From assembly GCF_900186955.1 (NCBI RefSeq), contig NZ_LT906438.1, forward strand, positions 3,596,001 to 3,660,000: DNA of 64,000 bases. The letters run 5' to 3'. This document shows positions 18,327-27,632 of this stretch, piece after piece (positions within the stretch are counted from its first letter, which is position 1; each line of letters starts with the position of its first letter). Both the position numbers and the translations under genes were made by a program. The notes below the pieces were generated by a model. That model had not been told where the DNA came from. It did not search any database and was given only the letters and a program-made list of their open reading frames with translations. The stretch comes from Bacillus pumilus. GTDB lineage: Bacteria; Bacillota; Bacilli; Bacillales; Bacillaceae.

Positions 18327-18632
18327 TTATCCGTTCACTAACTGTTCAGCAGATTTTAAAACCTCAGCCCCATTACATACGCCGTAATGCACGGTATTGA
18401 TGACGTCGACTGGAATCCCTTTTTCTTCTCCGAGCTTTTTCATTTGTGGTAATAAATATCGAACCTGTGGTCCTAATAAAAGCACATCGGCTTGATCAAT
18501 ATGATTTTTTGCTGAATCTCCAGATACTGCCCAAATACGATAGTCTTTTCCTTGTTCTTGTGCGCTTTTCTCCATTTTTGTGACTAGTAAGCTTGTTGAC
18601 ATACCTGCTGCACAAACCAATAAGATGTTCAT
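18327..18632 (-). CDS. licB: Lichenan/cellobiose PTS component EIIB (LicB)
   Basis: A 101-residue EIIB with N-terminal [20 protein letters not shown]; Cys7 in the P-loop is the phosphorylated residue. The open frame extends to 18677, but the ATG at 18632 has the ribosome-binding site and gives the length of B. subtilis LicB. First gene of licBCAH. The DNA between it and licR carries a perfect CRE, so the operon should be CcpA-repressed and LicR-activated. Confidence 0.93.
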   Translation of the reverse strand: MNILLVCAAGMSTSLLVTKMEKSAQEQGKDYRIWAVSGDSAKNHIDQADVLLLGPQVRYLLPQMKKLGEEKGIPVDVINTVHYGVCNGAEVLKSAEQLVNG

Positions 18633-18687
18633 GTGTAAACGCCCCCTTTTGAAAGTGTGTAGCTTTTCTTTACACATTCATCATATT

Positions 18688-18702
18688 ATGAAACCGCTTT
18701 CA
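18688..18702 (-). promoter_or_regulatory. Catabolite-responsive element (CRE) of licBCAH
   Basis: ATGAAACCGCTTTCA matches every fixed position of the CcpA consensus WTGNAANCGNWNNCW. It lies 56 bases upstream of the licB start, between licR and licB, a position expected to block the lic promoter when glucose is present. Confidence 0.8.
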
Positions 18703-18754
18703 TAAACACCTATACTTTTTCCTTTAGGTAGCGGAAAAAGTTAAGATCACATTG

Positions 18755-20699
18755 TTAGCTCTTGTACGAAGGGGCCTTTTTATACATGATATCGAGCATG
18801 TCTTCAAATGTATCACAGGCGATGAGATGCTGAATGAATTTCACATTGTGCACAAGCTCGCCCAGCAGACGATACATCCCTTTTAAATCTTTGGCATTCT
18901 CTTTTTCGACACAAAGCAAGCAAACAAATTGAACTTTTTTCTCTCCCCATATGATCGGTTTTTCTAATGAACAGATCGCCCAAAATGTCTCTTCTGTCAG
19001 CGGCGTCATAGGGTGCGGAATGGCTGTATAATGCCCGAAGGATGTCGGTGCAGCCTCTTCTCTTTCCATCACAGAAGGTGTAAGTTCTGCTGGTGCTAAT
19101 CCCATATCGATGACTTTTTTCGTGAGAAAAGTGATGACCTCTTCCTTTGTTTGAAAGGCGCGTTTTGTAAAGACCAATTCCTTTTTCATATATTGAGAGG
19201 CCAATGTCACCCTTGTTTCACTCGTCAGGGCTTCTTCAATTTTTAAAAAGTCGCCGCCTCCCAAAATGGTGTTCACTTGTATGACTGGAATCGGTAAATC
19301 CATCTGAATCGGGACCGTTGTAATAATCAAATCCATGGCATGTAAAGAGACATGCGGAAGCGAATAAAGCTCTGCTGTTCCTAAAATGGTCAGCTTAGTC
19401 CCAAATTGTGACCGCAGACGATCCTGAAGCAGTCTTGCACTCCCTGCACCAGATGCACAGACAATGAGACATCGCTTCGGCGGAATCTCCATTTTCCTCC
19501 GCTCTAAAGCCGCACCAAAATGAAGCGCCATATATCCGATTTCATTCTCATGAATACTCAGCCCCTCCTCTTCTTCAAGGACCCTGCTGGCGATAATTCC
19601 TGCTTCAAAGGCAAGTGGATACCCCGCCTTTATTTCATCAAGCATTGGATTTCTTAAGTTCATCCCATATTTACACCGGGTCATGGCTGGCTTTAAGTGC
19701 AGACTCAGCCCAATCATTAATTCCGCATCACCGGCTAAATCAAGCTGCAGCTTTTGATCAATGGCTTGGAGCATCAGCTGGACAAGACGGCTCGTGTCAT
19801 CATCCACAATTTGTTTTTGAGCGCTCGATGAAAAGGACTGCACCATTTTGGCTGTTCCTAATAAATGAATGGCGATATAGACGATCTCTTCTTGCGGAAA
19901 AGAGACGTCCAGCAGTCCTTCAAGGCATTCCACCATTTTTTTAGCCACCTCGTATTCCTTTGCCCGTGGAATCTCATTGATTTCCTCTGGCAAAACAGAT
20001 ACATAGTTTCCGTGTCTAATTCGTTTGCAGGCAATCGCGACATGAACGATTAAATTATTCATGCAAATGTCTGATAGATTCATTCGTTCTTCATTGATAT
20101 AATCAATGATTGTTTTCTGAATCAATTCCAGTTCATGTTTTGGCAAAATGGTGACTGCCGTGTTCAGCATCGTTTGGCAGGATCGGCGTTCACTGAATAA
20201 ATATTCTGACATACAATAACGAATTTTCATCTCCGATCCTTTGATCCGGCAGCCTTTATTCGGCTTCGCTTCCAGCTTCAGATCAAAGGGCTCAAGCTTG
20301 CGTTTGACCCATTTCATATCGTTACTCATCGTCGATTTACTAATAAACAGCAGCTGCTGTAAGTCTTCCAGTTTCACATAAGACTCTGCGAGAAGCAGCT
20401 TTTTTTAAAATAAACCGAACGCGCTCCTCTGGCAGAACAGCCAGCGGCTCTTCCTGTTCGACCTCCTCTTTCATAAAACGGCGAAAGGCATTCTCATCGT
20501 TGATCAACAGCTCATAACCAGCTCCTCGAACAGCTGTTACAGCCGCTTGATAAGGAGCAAGACAGTCGTTCAGTTCCTTGATGTCTGTACGAATGGTGCG
20601 GCTTGTTACTTGTAAACTGACAGAAAGCGCAGCGCTTGTGAGCGGGGTCTCCGCTGCCATGAGCTGACTTAAGATGTGCGCCAGTCTTTTACTCAGCAT
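18755..20699 (-). pseudogene. licR: licR, PRD-type PTS-controlled activator, interrupted by a one-base frameshift
   Basis: Two overlapping frames together encode a LicR protein of about 647 residues. The first frame (20699 to 20340) holds the N-terminal helix-turn-helix and runs to VRFILKK, then reads out of frame to a stop. The second (in frame from about 20399 to 18755) continues with LLLAESYVKLEDLQQLLFISKSTMSND, PRD1 and PRD2 (NLIVHVAIACKRI, IHLLGTAKM, LSLHLKPAM, LALHFGAAL), an EIIB-like domain (CLIVCASGAGSARLL) and an EIIA-like domain (FGHYTAIPHPM). The break is at an A7 run (T7 at 20400-20406 on the plus strand); six A would restore the frame, as comparison with the intact paralogue at 52403-54361 shows. 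Sequencing error, true loss, or slippage on the A7 run are all possible. Confidence 0.85.
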
Positions 20700-20734
20700 C
20701 AGATCGGCCTCCTTATGTAAGGGTGGAGAATCTG

Positions 20735-20750
20735 CCTTGTCTGGACAAGG
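20735..20750. promoter_or_regulatory. 16-bp palindrome upstream of licR
   Basis: CCTTGTCTGGACAAGG has two perfect 7-base arms around TG and lies 36 bases before the licR start. The TTGTC-N2-GACAA pattern is like sites bound by GntR/HutC-type sugar regulators. No such regulator is in the window, so the binder is unknown. The 236-base gap up to the sortase gene otherwise shows AT-rich promoter DNA and a terminator. Confidence 0.35.
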
Positions 20751-20900
20751 TGTATACGCTTGCAGTTCTCTTCATTACTCATATTCTACTGAAAAGAAAT
20801 AAAAATTGCCATCTCATTTATATGACAAACGCCCCTATTTATACAACAAACCCTATCCAATGACCTATGAATCTTTTGGTAGGACCGTTGGGAAACCATG

Positions 20901-20937
20901 AAAAAAGGCGATACACCTTCGTATCATCGCCTTTTTT
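20901..20937. terminator. Terminator of the sortase operon
   Basis: AAAAAAGGCGAT and the later ATCGCCTTTTTT pair around a loop. On the minus strand it follows the sortase stop codon, which overlaps it; it has T-runs on both strands. Confidence 0.75.
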
Positions 20938-21550
20938 ATGAAGAAATCAGCTGAGTAAAGACAACCAATCTTTTTTCATGAGTCCCTGCTGCATGATCAA
21001 ATGTCCCTGTACACGTGATTAAATTGAGATTCCGTGTAAAAGCATACCCGAAAAACGCATTTGGTTTTTCTTCACGCGGATAGCTTTGCACTTTGACGAC
21101 TTCAAAAGTTCGCTTTTTATCTGATATGGATGTCACGATTACCTTGTTTCCCTTTTTCAGCTCCTTCAATCGATAAAAAACAGAAGGTCCCCACTTATTA
21201 TCAACATGACCATTCATAACGGCATTTCCTTTATCTCCTGGCTTTGGACCATCCTTAAACCAAGCTGTGTTGTCCGTATTTTTTGGAACCCCCATACTGC
21301 CATCCTTTGATAAAGTGGTTTTCTCTATTTTTGCTTTGACATCAATCGCCGGAATCGCAATTTCAGCCGGGACAATACCGGACGGTTCGTCTTTTAACAT
21401 GGCTTTTGAATGAGACTGTTTTGCGGCTTGGTTTGTTGTCATTTTTTCAGGAGATGAGGTTGTTTTAGCGGATGACGAATCATCCATCGATTTTGATGCA
21501 CAGCCCGTGATGACAAGAAGCATCAGAAGACCAAACAGCCACCTTTTCAA
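20936..21550 (-). CDS. Class F-like sortase with lipobox-type N-terminus
   Basis: A 204-residue extracytoplasmic transpeptidase. After the signal (LKRWLFGLLMLLVITGC, which reads as a lipobox with Cys17) and a Ser/Lys-rich linker, the sortase fold shows AEIAIPAIDVKAKIE, the catalytic His in MNGHVD (H115), Cys in LNLITCTG (C180) and Arg in HEKRLVVF (R194). Sortases cut a sorting motif and link proteins to the wall. The start is TTG 21550, preceded by AAAGGAGG; the open frame extends to GTG 21595. The neighbouring gene ends in MPKTG and is the obvious substrate, in the same operon 29-74 bases upstream. Confidence 0.85.
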   Translation of the reverse strand: MKRWLFGLLMLLVITGCASKSMDDSSSAKTTSSPEKMTTNQAAKQSHSKAMLKDEPSGIVPAEIAIPAIDVKAKIEKTTLSKDGSMGVPKNTDNTAWFKDGPKPGDKGNAVMNGHVDNKWGPSVFYRLKELKKGNKVIVTSISDKKRTFEVVKVQSYPREEKPNAFFGYAFTRNLNLITCTGTFDHAAGTHEKRLVVFTQLISS

Positions 21551-21623
21551 GTCAGTCTGCCTCCTTTTAAAGAAAGGAACGGCACGATTGTGCACGCTCC
21601 CCCCTTTTTGTTTTGATATGAGC

Positions 21624-23006
21624 TTAATTTGATGTCTTACGACGAATTAGGAAGAACGCACCCATTGCACCGCCAGCTAGGATCAAGCTTGCGATTAATC
21701 CCGCAAATGCTTCATATGACATACCTAAAGGACCGGCTGTGCCTCCCATACCTGTTTTCGGCATTTCGTTAGGCATGTTGGATTTGAACAGTTCAGGATG
21801 CTGATCAACAATCGCTGCTGCGACATCTTGACCGACCATGAACATATGACCGTATGCTTCTCTCACTGTTGGATAAAGCTGATCATATTCGCCATTATGG
21901 TAAGACGTATATGTTTTGATCAGCTCATCAATATGCATTTTTAAGCCAGCTTCTAAATCCGCCGCCTTTAAACGGCCATCTGTCGCTTGATCTAGAAATT
22001 TCGCTTGCTTCATCCGATATGCATCCAAGTTTTTCACAGCTTTTTCTTTCGCTTCTTTGTCTCCTGATGCATCCGCTTTGACATAATCAACTAAGTAACC
22101 AATATGGCTTGACCAAATGTCTTTGAATTGTTTGCCTGCATCCTTACCATAAACAGATGCAATCGCATTAGATAAATCATTTGTATTCTCGTTCAAAGCT
22201 GCTGCTGCTTGATCAAAGTCCTTGCTACCATCATTTCCTTTTTGCATGGCAACGACCGCAAGTGCCAAATGCTCTGAGAACAAGTAGTTTAAATCTTCAC
22301 GAAGATCTGCGGCTGGTGTATCGACAGATTTATGATCAAATTTCCCAGGAAATTGATCTGTGATCGCCCACGATACGCCTTTGCCTACTTCAAACATATG
22401 ATGAATGGATTTTCTAACAGTCTCATAGGTCGTATCAAAATCCTTTTCTGTGTAGCTGTCAAACGCTTTTAATAGTTCGTTCACATGCATCTTCAAGCCT
22501 TCTTCAAGCTCACTTGCTTTCAACCTGCCGTCTGTTGCTTGATCGAGCATGTCGGCTTGTTTCATACGATATTGGTCAAGCTGCTTGACTGCTTTCTTTT
22601 TACCTGCCTCATCTTTCTTTGCGGTTGCTTGTACATAATCCACAAAGTAGCCGATATGGCTTGACCAAATGTCTTTGAATTGTTTCCCTGCTTTTTTTCC
22701 GTACACAGAAGCGATGGCTTCCGATAAGTCATTTGTGTTGTCATTTAGCGCTGCCGCTGCTTGTTTAAAATCTTTGCTGCCGTCAATTCCCTTTTGCATT
22801 GTGATGACTGCTAAGTAGGCATGCTCCGAAAATAACTGGTCTAGTGCTGCTCGAAGATCGGTTGCTTTGTTTGACACCTCTTGTGACGAAGATGTCTTCT
22901 TTGCCTCTCCATGCATATGTCCTTCGTGTGCACTTGCGCTATGGGCTGCCGGAAATAGTAATGCTGCGCTAAGCGGAATGGTTAAAATCGCTTTTTTCAT
23001 GTTCAT
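21624..23006 (-). CDS. Wall-anchored two-domain protein with His-rich N-terminus and MPKTG sorting signal
   Basis: A 460-residue exported protein: signal peptide ending near AHSASA, a metal-binding-looking HEGHMHGEAKK, then two homologous helical domains of about 180 residues (roughly 48-230 and 234-410). Both domains carry near-identical blocks such as LFSEH-LAVxxMQKG, ASVYGK-AGKQFKDIWSSHIGY and LDQATDGRLKA. At residue 415 is MPKTG, then a membrane span and a basic RRK tail, a sortase sorting signal with Met in place of Leu. ATG follows GGAGG. I do not know a function; relatives are sometimes labelled copper-related, which the His-rich start would fit but not prove. Confidence 0.8.
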   Translation of the reverse strand: MNMKKAILTIPLSAALLFPAAHSASAHEGHMHGEAKKTSSSQEVSNKATDLRAALDQLFSEHAYLAVITMQKGIDGSKDFKQAAAALNDNTNDLSEAIASVYGKKAGKQFKDIWSSHIGYFVDYVQATAKKDEAGKKKAVKQLDQYRMKQADMLDQATDGRLKASELEEGLKMHVNELLKAFDSYTEKDFDTTYETVRKSIHHMFEVGKGVSWAITDQFPGKFDHKSVDTPAADLREDLNYLFSEHLALAVVAMQKGNDGSKDFDQAAAALNENTNDLSNAIASVYGKDAGKQFKDIWSSHIGYLVDYVKADASGDKEAKEKAVKNLDAYRMKQAKFLDQATDGRLKAADLEAGLKMHIDELIKTYTSYHNGEYDQLYPTVREAYGHMFMVGQDVAAAIVDQHPELFKSNMPNEMPKTGMGGTAGPLGMSYEAFAGLIASLILAGGAMGAFFLIRRKTSN

Positions 23007-23120
23007 CTGTTTTTCCTCCTCTTTCCGTTTGTTATGTACTTAACGGAAAGAAGCATGAAATGGATCATTCAAATCTATCATCTTTTTTGTTTAGCGCACA
23101 ATTCGGTCATGCTTGCATAA

Positions 23121-23140
23121 AAAAAAGCCGGATTATCCGG
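23121..23140 (-). terminator. Terminator overlapping the stop of the 37-residue ORF
   Basis: On the minus strand AGCCGG-ATAAT-CCGGCT is followed by T8. The TAA stop codon of the small gene forms part of the loop, so translation to the stop would cover the hairpin. Confidence 0.75.
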
Positions 23141-23246
23141 CTGATACGTTACGACGTTTAGATGCTTTCCGCTCTTTATATATTTTTCTCACCACTGGAT
23201 AAATCACAGGTGCCCATTTAAAAATTTGTTTCAGCCATTTTTTCAT
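23133..23246 (-). CDS. 37-residue basic amphipathic peptide, unknown function
   Basis: The frame begins [20 protein letters not shown] and ends in a very basic tail ([14 protein letters not shown]). ATG 23246 is preceded by GGAGG with a 10-base spacer and the stop lies in an intrinsic terminator, so it looks like a real monocistronic gene. The profile (net strongly positive, Trp- and Ile-rich, one possible short helix) fits a small membrane-associated or antimicrobial-like peptide, but I do not recognise it and no export signal or immunity gene is nearby. Confidence 0.6.
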   Translation of the reverse strand: MKKWLKQIFKWAPVIYPVVRKIYKERKASKRRNVSAG

Positions 23247-23329
23247 TTCTCCCGCGCCTCCTTATTGTCATTCTTACAAGGAAGATTCCCCATCTTGTCA
23301 TGAAATAAACAGGTGCGGGAGAGCAGGAG

Positions 23330-24703
<1,374 letters not shown>

Positions 24704-24981
24704 TCATCTGCCTCCTTTGTATATCTTCACACATTTATCCTGTTAGATTTTCTAACGCATATTGAGATTAATTTAACACCATTTGTAAAAACTGATCAAT
24801 ACTGATAACAGATGAAAATGATGCCGATTTGAGATGGATCAAGCAGCCGCCGCAATCGTTTTTAGAAAGTATCCCTTACAGAATGACTATTGAGCTAGAA
24901 ATCATGATTTAGACGTTATATATCCCGCACTCTTTGACAATTAGATGAACCATGAATGATTTCTAGTTGATCTTCAACAAG

Positions 24982-25008
24982 AAAAAAGGCCTAAAGTTTT
25001 ATAGGCCT
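24982..25008 (-). terminator. Terminator of the sigY operon
   Basis: AGGCCTA / TAGGCCT stem with T6 on the minus strand, just after the last gene. The remaining DNA up to 24700 (about 280 bases) should hold the gdhA promoter; I saw no clear box in it. Confidence 0.75.
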
Positions 25009-25012
25009 CTGC

Positions 25013-25225
25013 TCAATCTTTTCGGATCTCCTTCTCTTTTTTTCGATCAGGGTACACGACACAAAGCCAATATAAAATAGAAGACGATGGGAAGTTAATT
25101 AAACCGACAATGCCCCAAAACCACTTATAACGTCCTCTTTTTTTGGCATCCATAAATAAAAGAAGGCCCTGCGCAAATAGTAACGGCAATGCGCACAATA
25201 AGATGATCATCTCCGACTGACTCAT
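25013..25225 (-). CDS. YxlD/YxlE-like membrane protein, likely SigY negative regulator
   Basis: A 70-residue two-span membrane protein: MIILLCALPLLFAQGLLLFMDAKKRG, then KWFWGIVGLINFPSSSILYWLCVVYPDRK, resembling the N-terminal PLDc_N-type domain of YxlE and the related YxlD. It overlaps yxlC by 4 bases and has AAAGGAGG. In B. subtilis YxlD and YxlE keep SigY inactive; here only one such protein is present and the yxlFG ABC genes are absent. Confidence 0.65.
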   Translation of the reverse strand: MSQSEMIILLCALPLLFAQGLLLFMDAKKRGRYKWFWGIVGLINFPSSSILYWLCVVYPDRKKEKEIRKD

Positions 25226-25533
25226 AAGGAAGACCCTCCTTTACTATGTTGATATTCCTTGATGCCGACAACAACGCAGAGCGGCACACTCACTACTTGA
25301 AGAAGAATGAAGATGATAGGCAAATGGGTGATGGCAGCGACAAATAGTGTGAGAATGGTCAGACTGATGAGAACGTACGCCAGTACTTCTTGTTTAAAAC
25401 GCCTTTTCTCTTGTTCCTTCGCCTGCTTCAGCATCATCATGACAGCCTGTTCACTTGGCTCTTTCACTTCGATTTGATCATCTAGTTGCTGTAACTCTTC
25501 CTTTAAACGTTCGGTGAACTGATCTTCCTTCAT
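25222..25533 (-). CDS. yxlC: YxlC-like membrane protein, SigY operon
   Basis: A 103-residue protein: charged N-terminal half (KEDQFTERLKEELQQLDDQIEVKEPS) with predicted coiled coil, then two membrane spans (VLAYVLISLTILTLFVAAITHLPIIFILLQVVSVPLCVVV). ATG 25533 follows AAAGGAG and overlaps the end of sigY. Position and layout match YxlC, part of the SigY regulatory set; direct anti-sigma function is inferred. Confidence 0.75.
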   Translation of the reverse strand: MKEDQFTERLKEELQQLDDQIEVKEPSEQAVMMMLKQAKEQEKRRFKQEVLAYVLISLTILTLFVAAITHLPIIFILLQVVSVPLCVVVGIKEYQHSKGGSSL

Positions 25534-26063
25534 TGAGACCACTCCTTTCGAATTTTCTTTAATCCATGATGAACCCTCGACTTCACAGTGCCTTCTCTCA
25601 TCCCGAGCATTGAAGCAATCTCTGGGTAAGTAAAGCCATAATAATAGTGCAAAATAATCGGCGCTCTCTCCTGAGCCTTCAATTCGTTAAGAGCATCCCA
25701 CATCTCATGCCATGTATGTCCCTTTTGCTGAATCTCCCATTTAAAACGGCGTATCGTCTCTTGATTCGCCTTTCCTTCCCTCAATTGTTCACGTTTTCTT
25801 TTCTTCTGGTGATCCAAAAATTGTCTAGATGCAATGGATATGAGCCATGTTGAAAATAAGGAATCTCCTCTAAAAGAAGAGAGTTTCATGTACGCTTTCA
25901 GCATCGTTTCTTGCATGATTTCTTCTGCAAGCTCTTGTTGAAGGGTGAGCTTCATTATATAACGGTAAAGAAAGGAATAATGATGGCGATAAAGAGCTGT
26001 AAATGCAGCATCATCCCCCTGCTTTGCCCGCTGAATCAATAATGTCTCTTCTGTCTGCTCCAA
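25530..26063 (-). CDS. sigY: ECF sigma factor SigY
   Basis: A 177-residue extracytoplasmic-function sigma factor. Region 2 (AFTALYRHHYSFLYRYIMKLTLQQELAEEIMQETMLKAYMKL) is followed by region 4 (ALNELKAQERAPIILHYYYGFTYPEIASMLGMREGTVKSRVHHGLKKIR). TTG 26063 is chosen 5 bases after GGAGGGG; this gives the length of B. subtilis SigY. The operon order sigY-yxlC-yxlD/E matches B. subtilis. Upstream is a SigY-type promoter, implying autoregulation. Confidence 0.9.
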   Translation of the reverse strand: MEQTEETLLIQRAKQGDDAAFTALYRHHYSFLYRYIMKLTLQQELAEEIMQETMLKAYMKLSSFRGDSLFSTWLISIASRQFLDHQKKRKREQLREGKANQETIRRFKWEIQQKGHTWHEMWDALNELKAQERAPIILHYYYGFTYPEIASMLGMREGTVKSRVHHGLKKIRKEWSQ

Positions 26064-26100
26064 ACACACCCCTCCTTCCTTTTTCTTCTCTTATTCATGA

Positions 26101-26126
26101 GACGACACGTATGACGATATCGTTCA
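26101..26126 (-). promoter_or_regulatory. Autoregulatory SigY-type ECF promoter
   Basis: On the minus strand TGAACG (26121-26126), exactly 16 bp, then CGTC (26101-26104), the -35/-10 pair described for the B. subtilis sigY promoter. It lies 38 bases before the sigY start. Confidence 0.85.
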
Positions 26127-26483
26127 AAATAGATTTTATTTTTTTAGCTTGTCTGCTTTTCTCCCTGTTGATCCAGTAATTGAAGCGTTAAATAACCAGT
26201 TTTTTCTTATGTAATGATTATGACATTCCTTCATCTCTAACAAAATGATGCGTTCTGATTTTCTATCAAGCGGAGATGCTCTCCCCCATAATCACTAGGT
26301 CATCCCAATACCTATCGTCAATGATCCTTGTCTCATTTAGATGAAAATAAAATAATCATGGCCTTAGTTTTCTAGAAAATCATGGAATACAAAGCGCCAA
26401 TTCTTAGCCGATGATACCTTTTTGCATGCTATGCTCTTCCTACATTCCGAAAAAGGCAATACTGGCGAAGAAAGGAGGAGCAG

Positions 26484-26531
26484 TTGAATTGCAGCTTATT
26501 TTTGGAAACGTTTACATTAAAACAAAAATGA
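26484..26531 (+). CDS. Possible 15-codon leader ORF upstream of pel
   Basis: TTG 26484 follows a very strong AAAGGAGG (26471-26478, spacer 5) and runs 15 codons to TGA 26529-26531, with the CRE inside it, ending 15 bases before the pel start. The strong ribosome-binding site is unexplained by pel itself, whose own site is weak (GGAG). It may couple translation or be chance. Peptide expression is unproven. Confidence 0.35.
   Translation: MNCSLFLETFTLKQK
26502..26516 (+). promoter_or_regulatory. Catabolite-responsive element of pel
   Basis: TTGGAAACGTTTACA matches all fixed positions of the CcpA consensus. It is only 30 bases upstream of the pel start, so CcpA would act as a roadblock in the leader. 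The rest of the gap between sigY and pel (26130-26470) is AT-rich with no gene seen. Confidence 0.8.
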
Positions 26532-26546
26532 ATGGAGATGTTGACT

Positions 26547-27575
26547 TTGAAGAAAAAAGTTCCAATGTTAGCTGGTGTGTTAGCGGTTGGTCTCGTGACT
26601 TCATTATTTGCACCTAATGGGGAGGCAAAGGCGGCAGTAAAGTATCCCGAAAGCCCTTCTATTATGGCCAATTTTAATCAACAAGGATTCTCCACATTAA
26701 ATGGCGGCACAACAGGCGGTGAAGGCGGTAAAACCGTCACAGTCAAAACTGGAAATGAGCTATTGGCTGCCCTCAAAAGTAAAGGAACAAACGAAAAATT
26801 AAAAATTGTTGTCGACGGGACGATTACCCCTTCTAATACATCTGCCAATAAAATCGATGTGAAAGATACAAACAATGTCTCAATCGTCGGCAAAGGCACA
26901 AAAGGTGAATTTAATGGAATTGGCATTAAAGTATGGCGTGCCAATAACATCATCATCCGCAACCTGAAAATCCATCACAGCAAAATCGGTGATAAGGATG
27001 CCATCGGAATCGAAGGCGCTTCTAAAAACGTATGGGTCGATCATAATGAACTGTACAATACATTAAACTCTGGTAAAGATGATTATGATGGATTATTCGA
27101 TGTGAAAAATGACTCCGATTATATTACCTTCTCATGGAACTATGTTCATGACAGCTGGAAAACGATGCTCATGGGCAGCTCTGATAACGACAACTACAAC
27201 CGAAAAATCACATTCCACAACAACCGTTTCGAAAACCTGAATTCTCGTGTACCATCTATGCGCTTTGGGGAAGGACATGTCTATAACAACTATTACAAAG
27301 GCATCCTGACAACTGCAATTAACTCTCGTATGGGCGCAAAAATGAGAATTGAGCACAACGTATTTGAAAATACAAAAAATGCGATTGGCAGCTGGGACAG
27401 CCGTCAAGTCGGTACATGGCATGTCATCAACAACTCATATATTAACAGCTCAGGCAGTCTGCCAACGTCTTCTACAGGTACGTACAACCCTCCTTATAAC
27501 TACTCCTTGCTTAACGTGAACAATGTCAAATCAGAAGTGGTATCAAATGCTGGTGTTGGAAAGGTAAATCCTTAA
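26547..27575 (+). CDS. pel: Secreted pectate lyase, family PL1
   Basis: A 342-residue exported enzyme cutting polygalacturonate by calcium-dependent beta-elimination. Signal peptide [29 protein letters not shown], cleavage expected near AKA-A. The beta-helix carries the PL1 motif VWVDHNEL, Ca-binding aspartates in [20 protein letters not shown] and the catalytic RVPSMR (RxPxxR). TTG 26547 is chosen 9 bases after GGAG; ATG 26532 lacks a ribosome-binding site. Control by CcpA is indicated by the CRE in the leader. Monocistronic. Confidence 0.93.
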   Translation: MKKKVPMLAGVLAVGLVTSLFAPNGEAKAAVKYPESPSIMANFNQQGFSTLNGGTTGGEGGKTVTVKTGNELLAALKSKGTNEKLKIVVDGTITPSNTSANKIDVKDTNNVSIVGKGTKGEFNGIGIKVWRANNIIIRNLKIHHSKIGDKDAIGIEGASKNVWVDHNELYNTLNSGKDDYDGLFDVKNDSDYITFSWNYVHDSWKTMLMGSSDNDNYNRKITFHNNRFENLNSRVPSMRFGEGHVYNNYYKGILTTAINSRMGAKMRIEHNVFENTKNAIGSWDSRQVGTWHVINNSYINSSGSLPTSSTGTYNPPYNYSLLNVNNVKSEVVSNAGVGKVNP

Positions 27576-27583
27576 AACCACAA

Positions 27584-27614
27584 AACGTTCGGGCAGAAAT
27601 CTCTGTCCGAACGT
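27584..27614. terminator. Strong hairpin between pel and cydD
   Basis: AACGTTCGGGCAGA pairs with TCTGTCCGAACGTT around a 3-base loop (14 bp, one G-T pair). The following tract is T-rich but broken on both strands. It separates the convergent pel and cydABCD transcripts. Confidence 0.75.
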
Positions 27615-27632
27615 TCTTGTCATTTCATCTAT

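Noticed and set aside
26411..26617. 68-residue frame overlapping the start of pel
   Set aside because: It overlaps pel in another frame, contains no recognisable motif, and its start lacks a ribosome-binding site.
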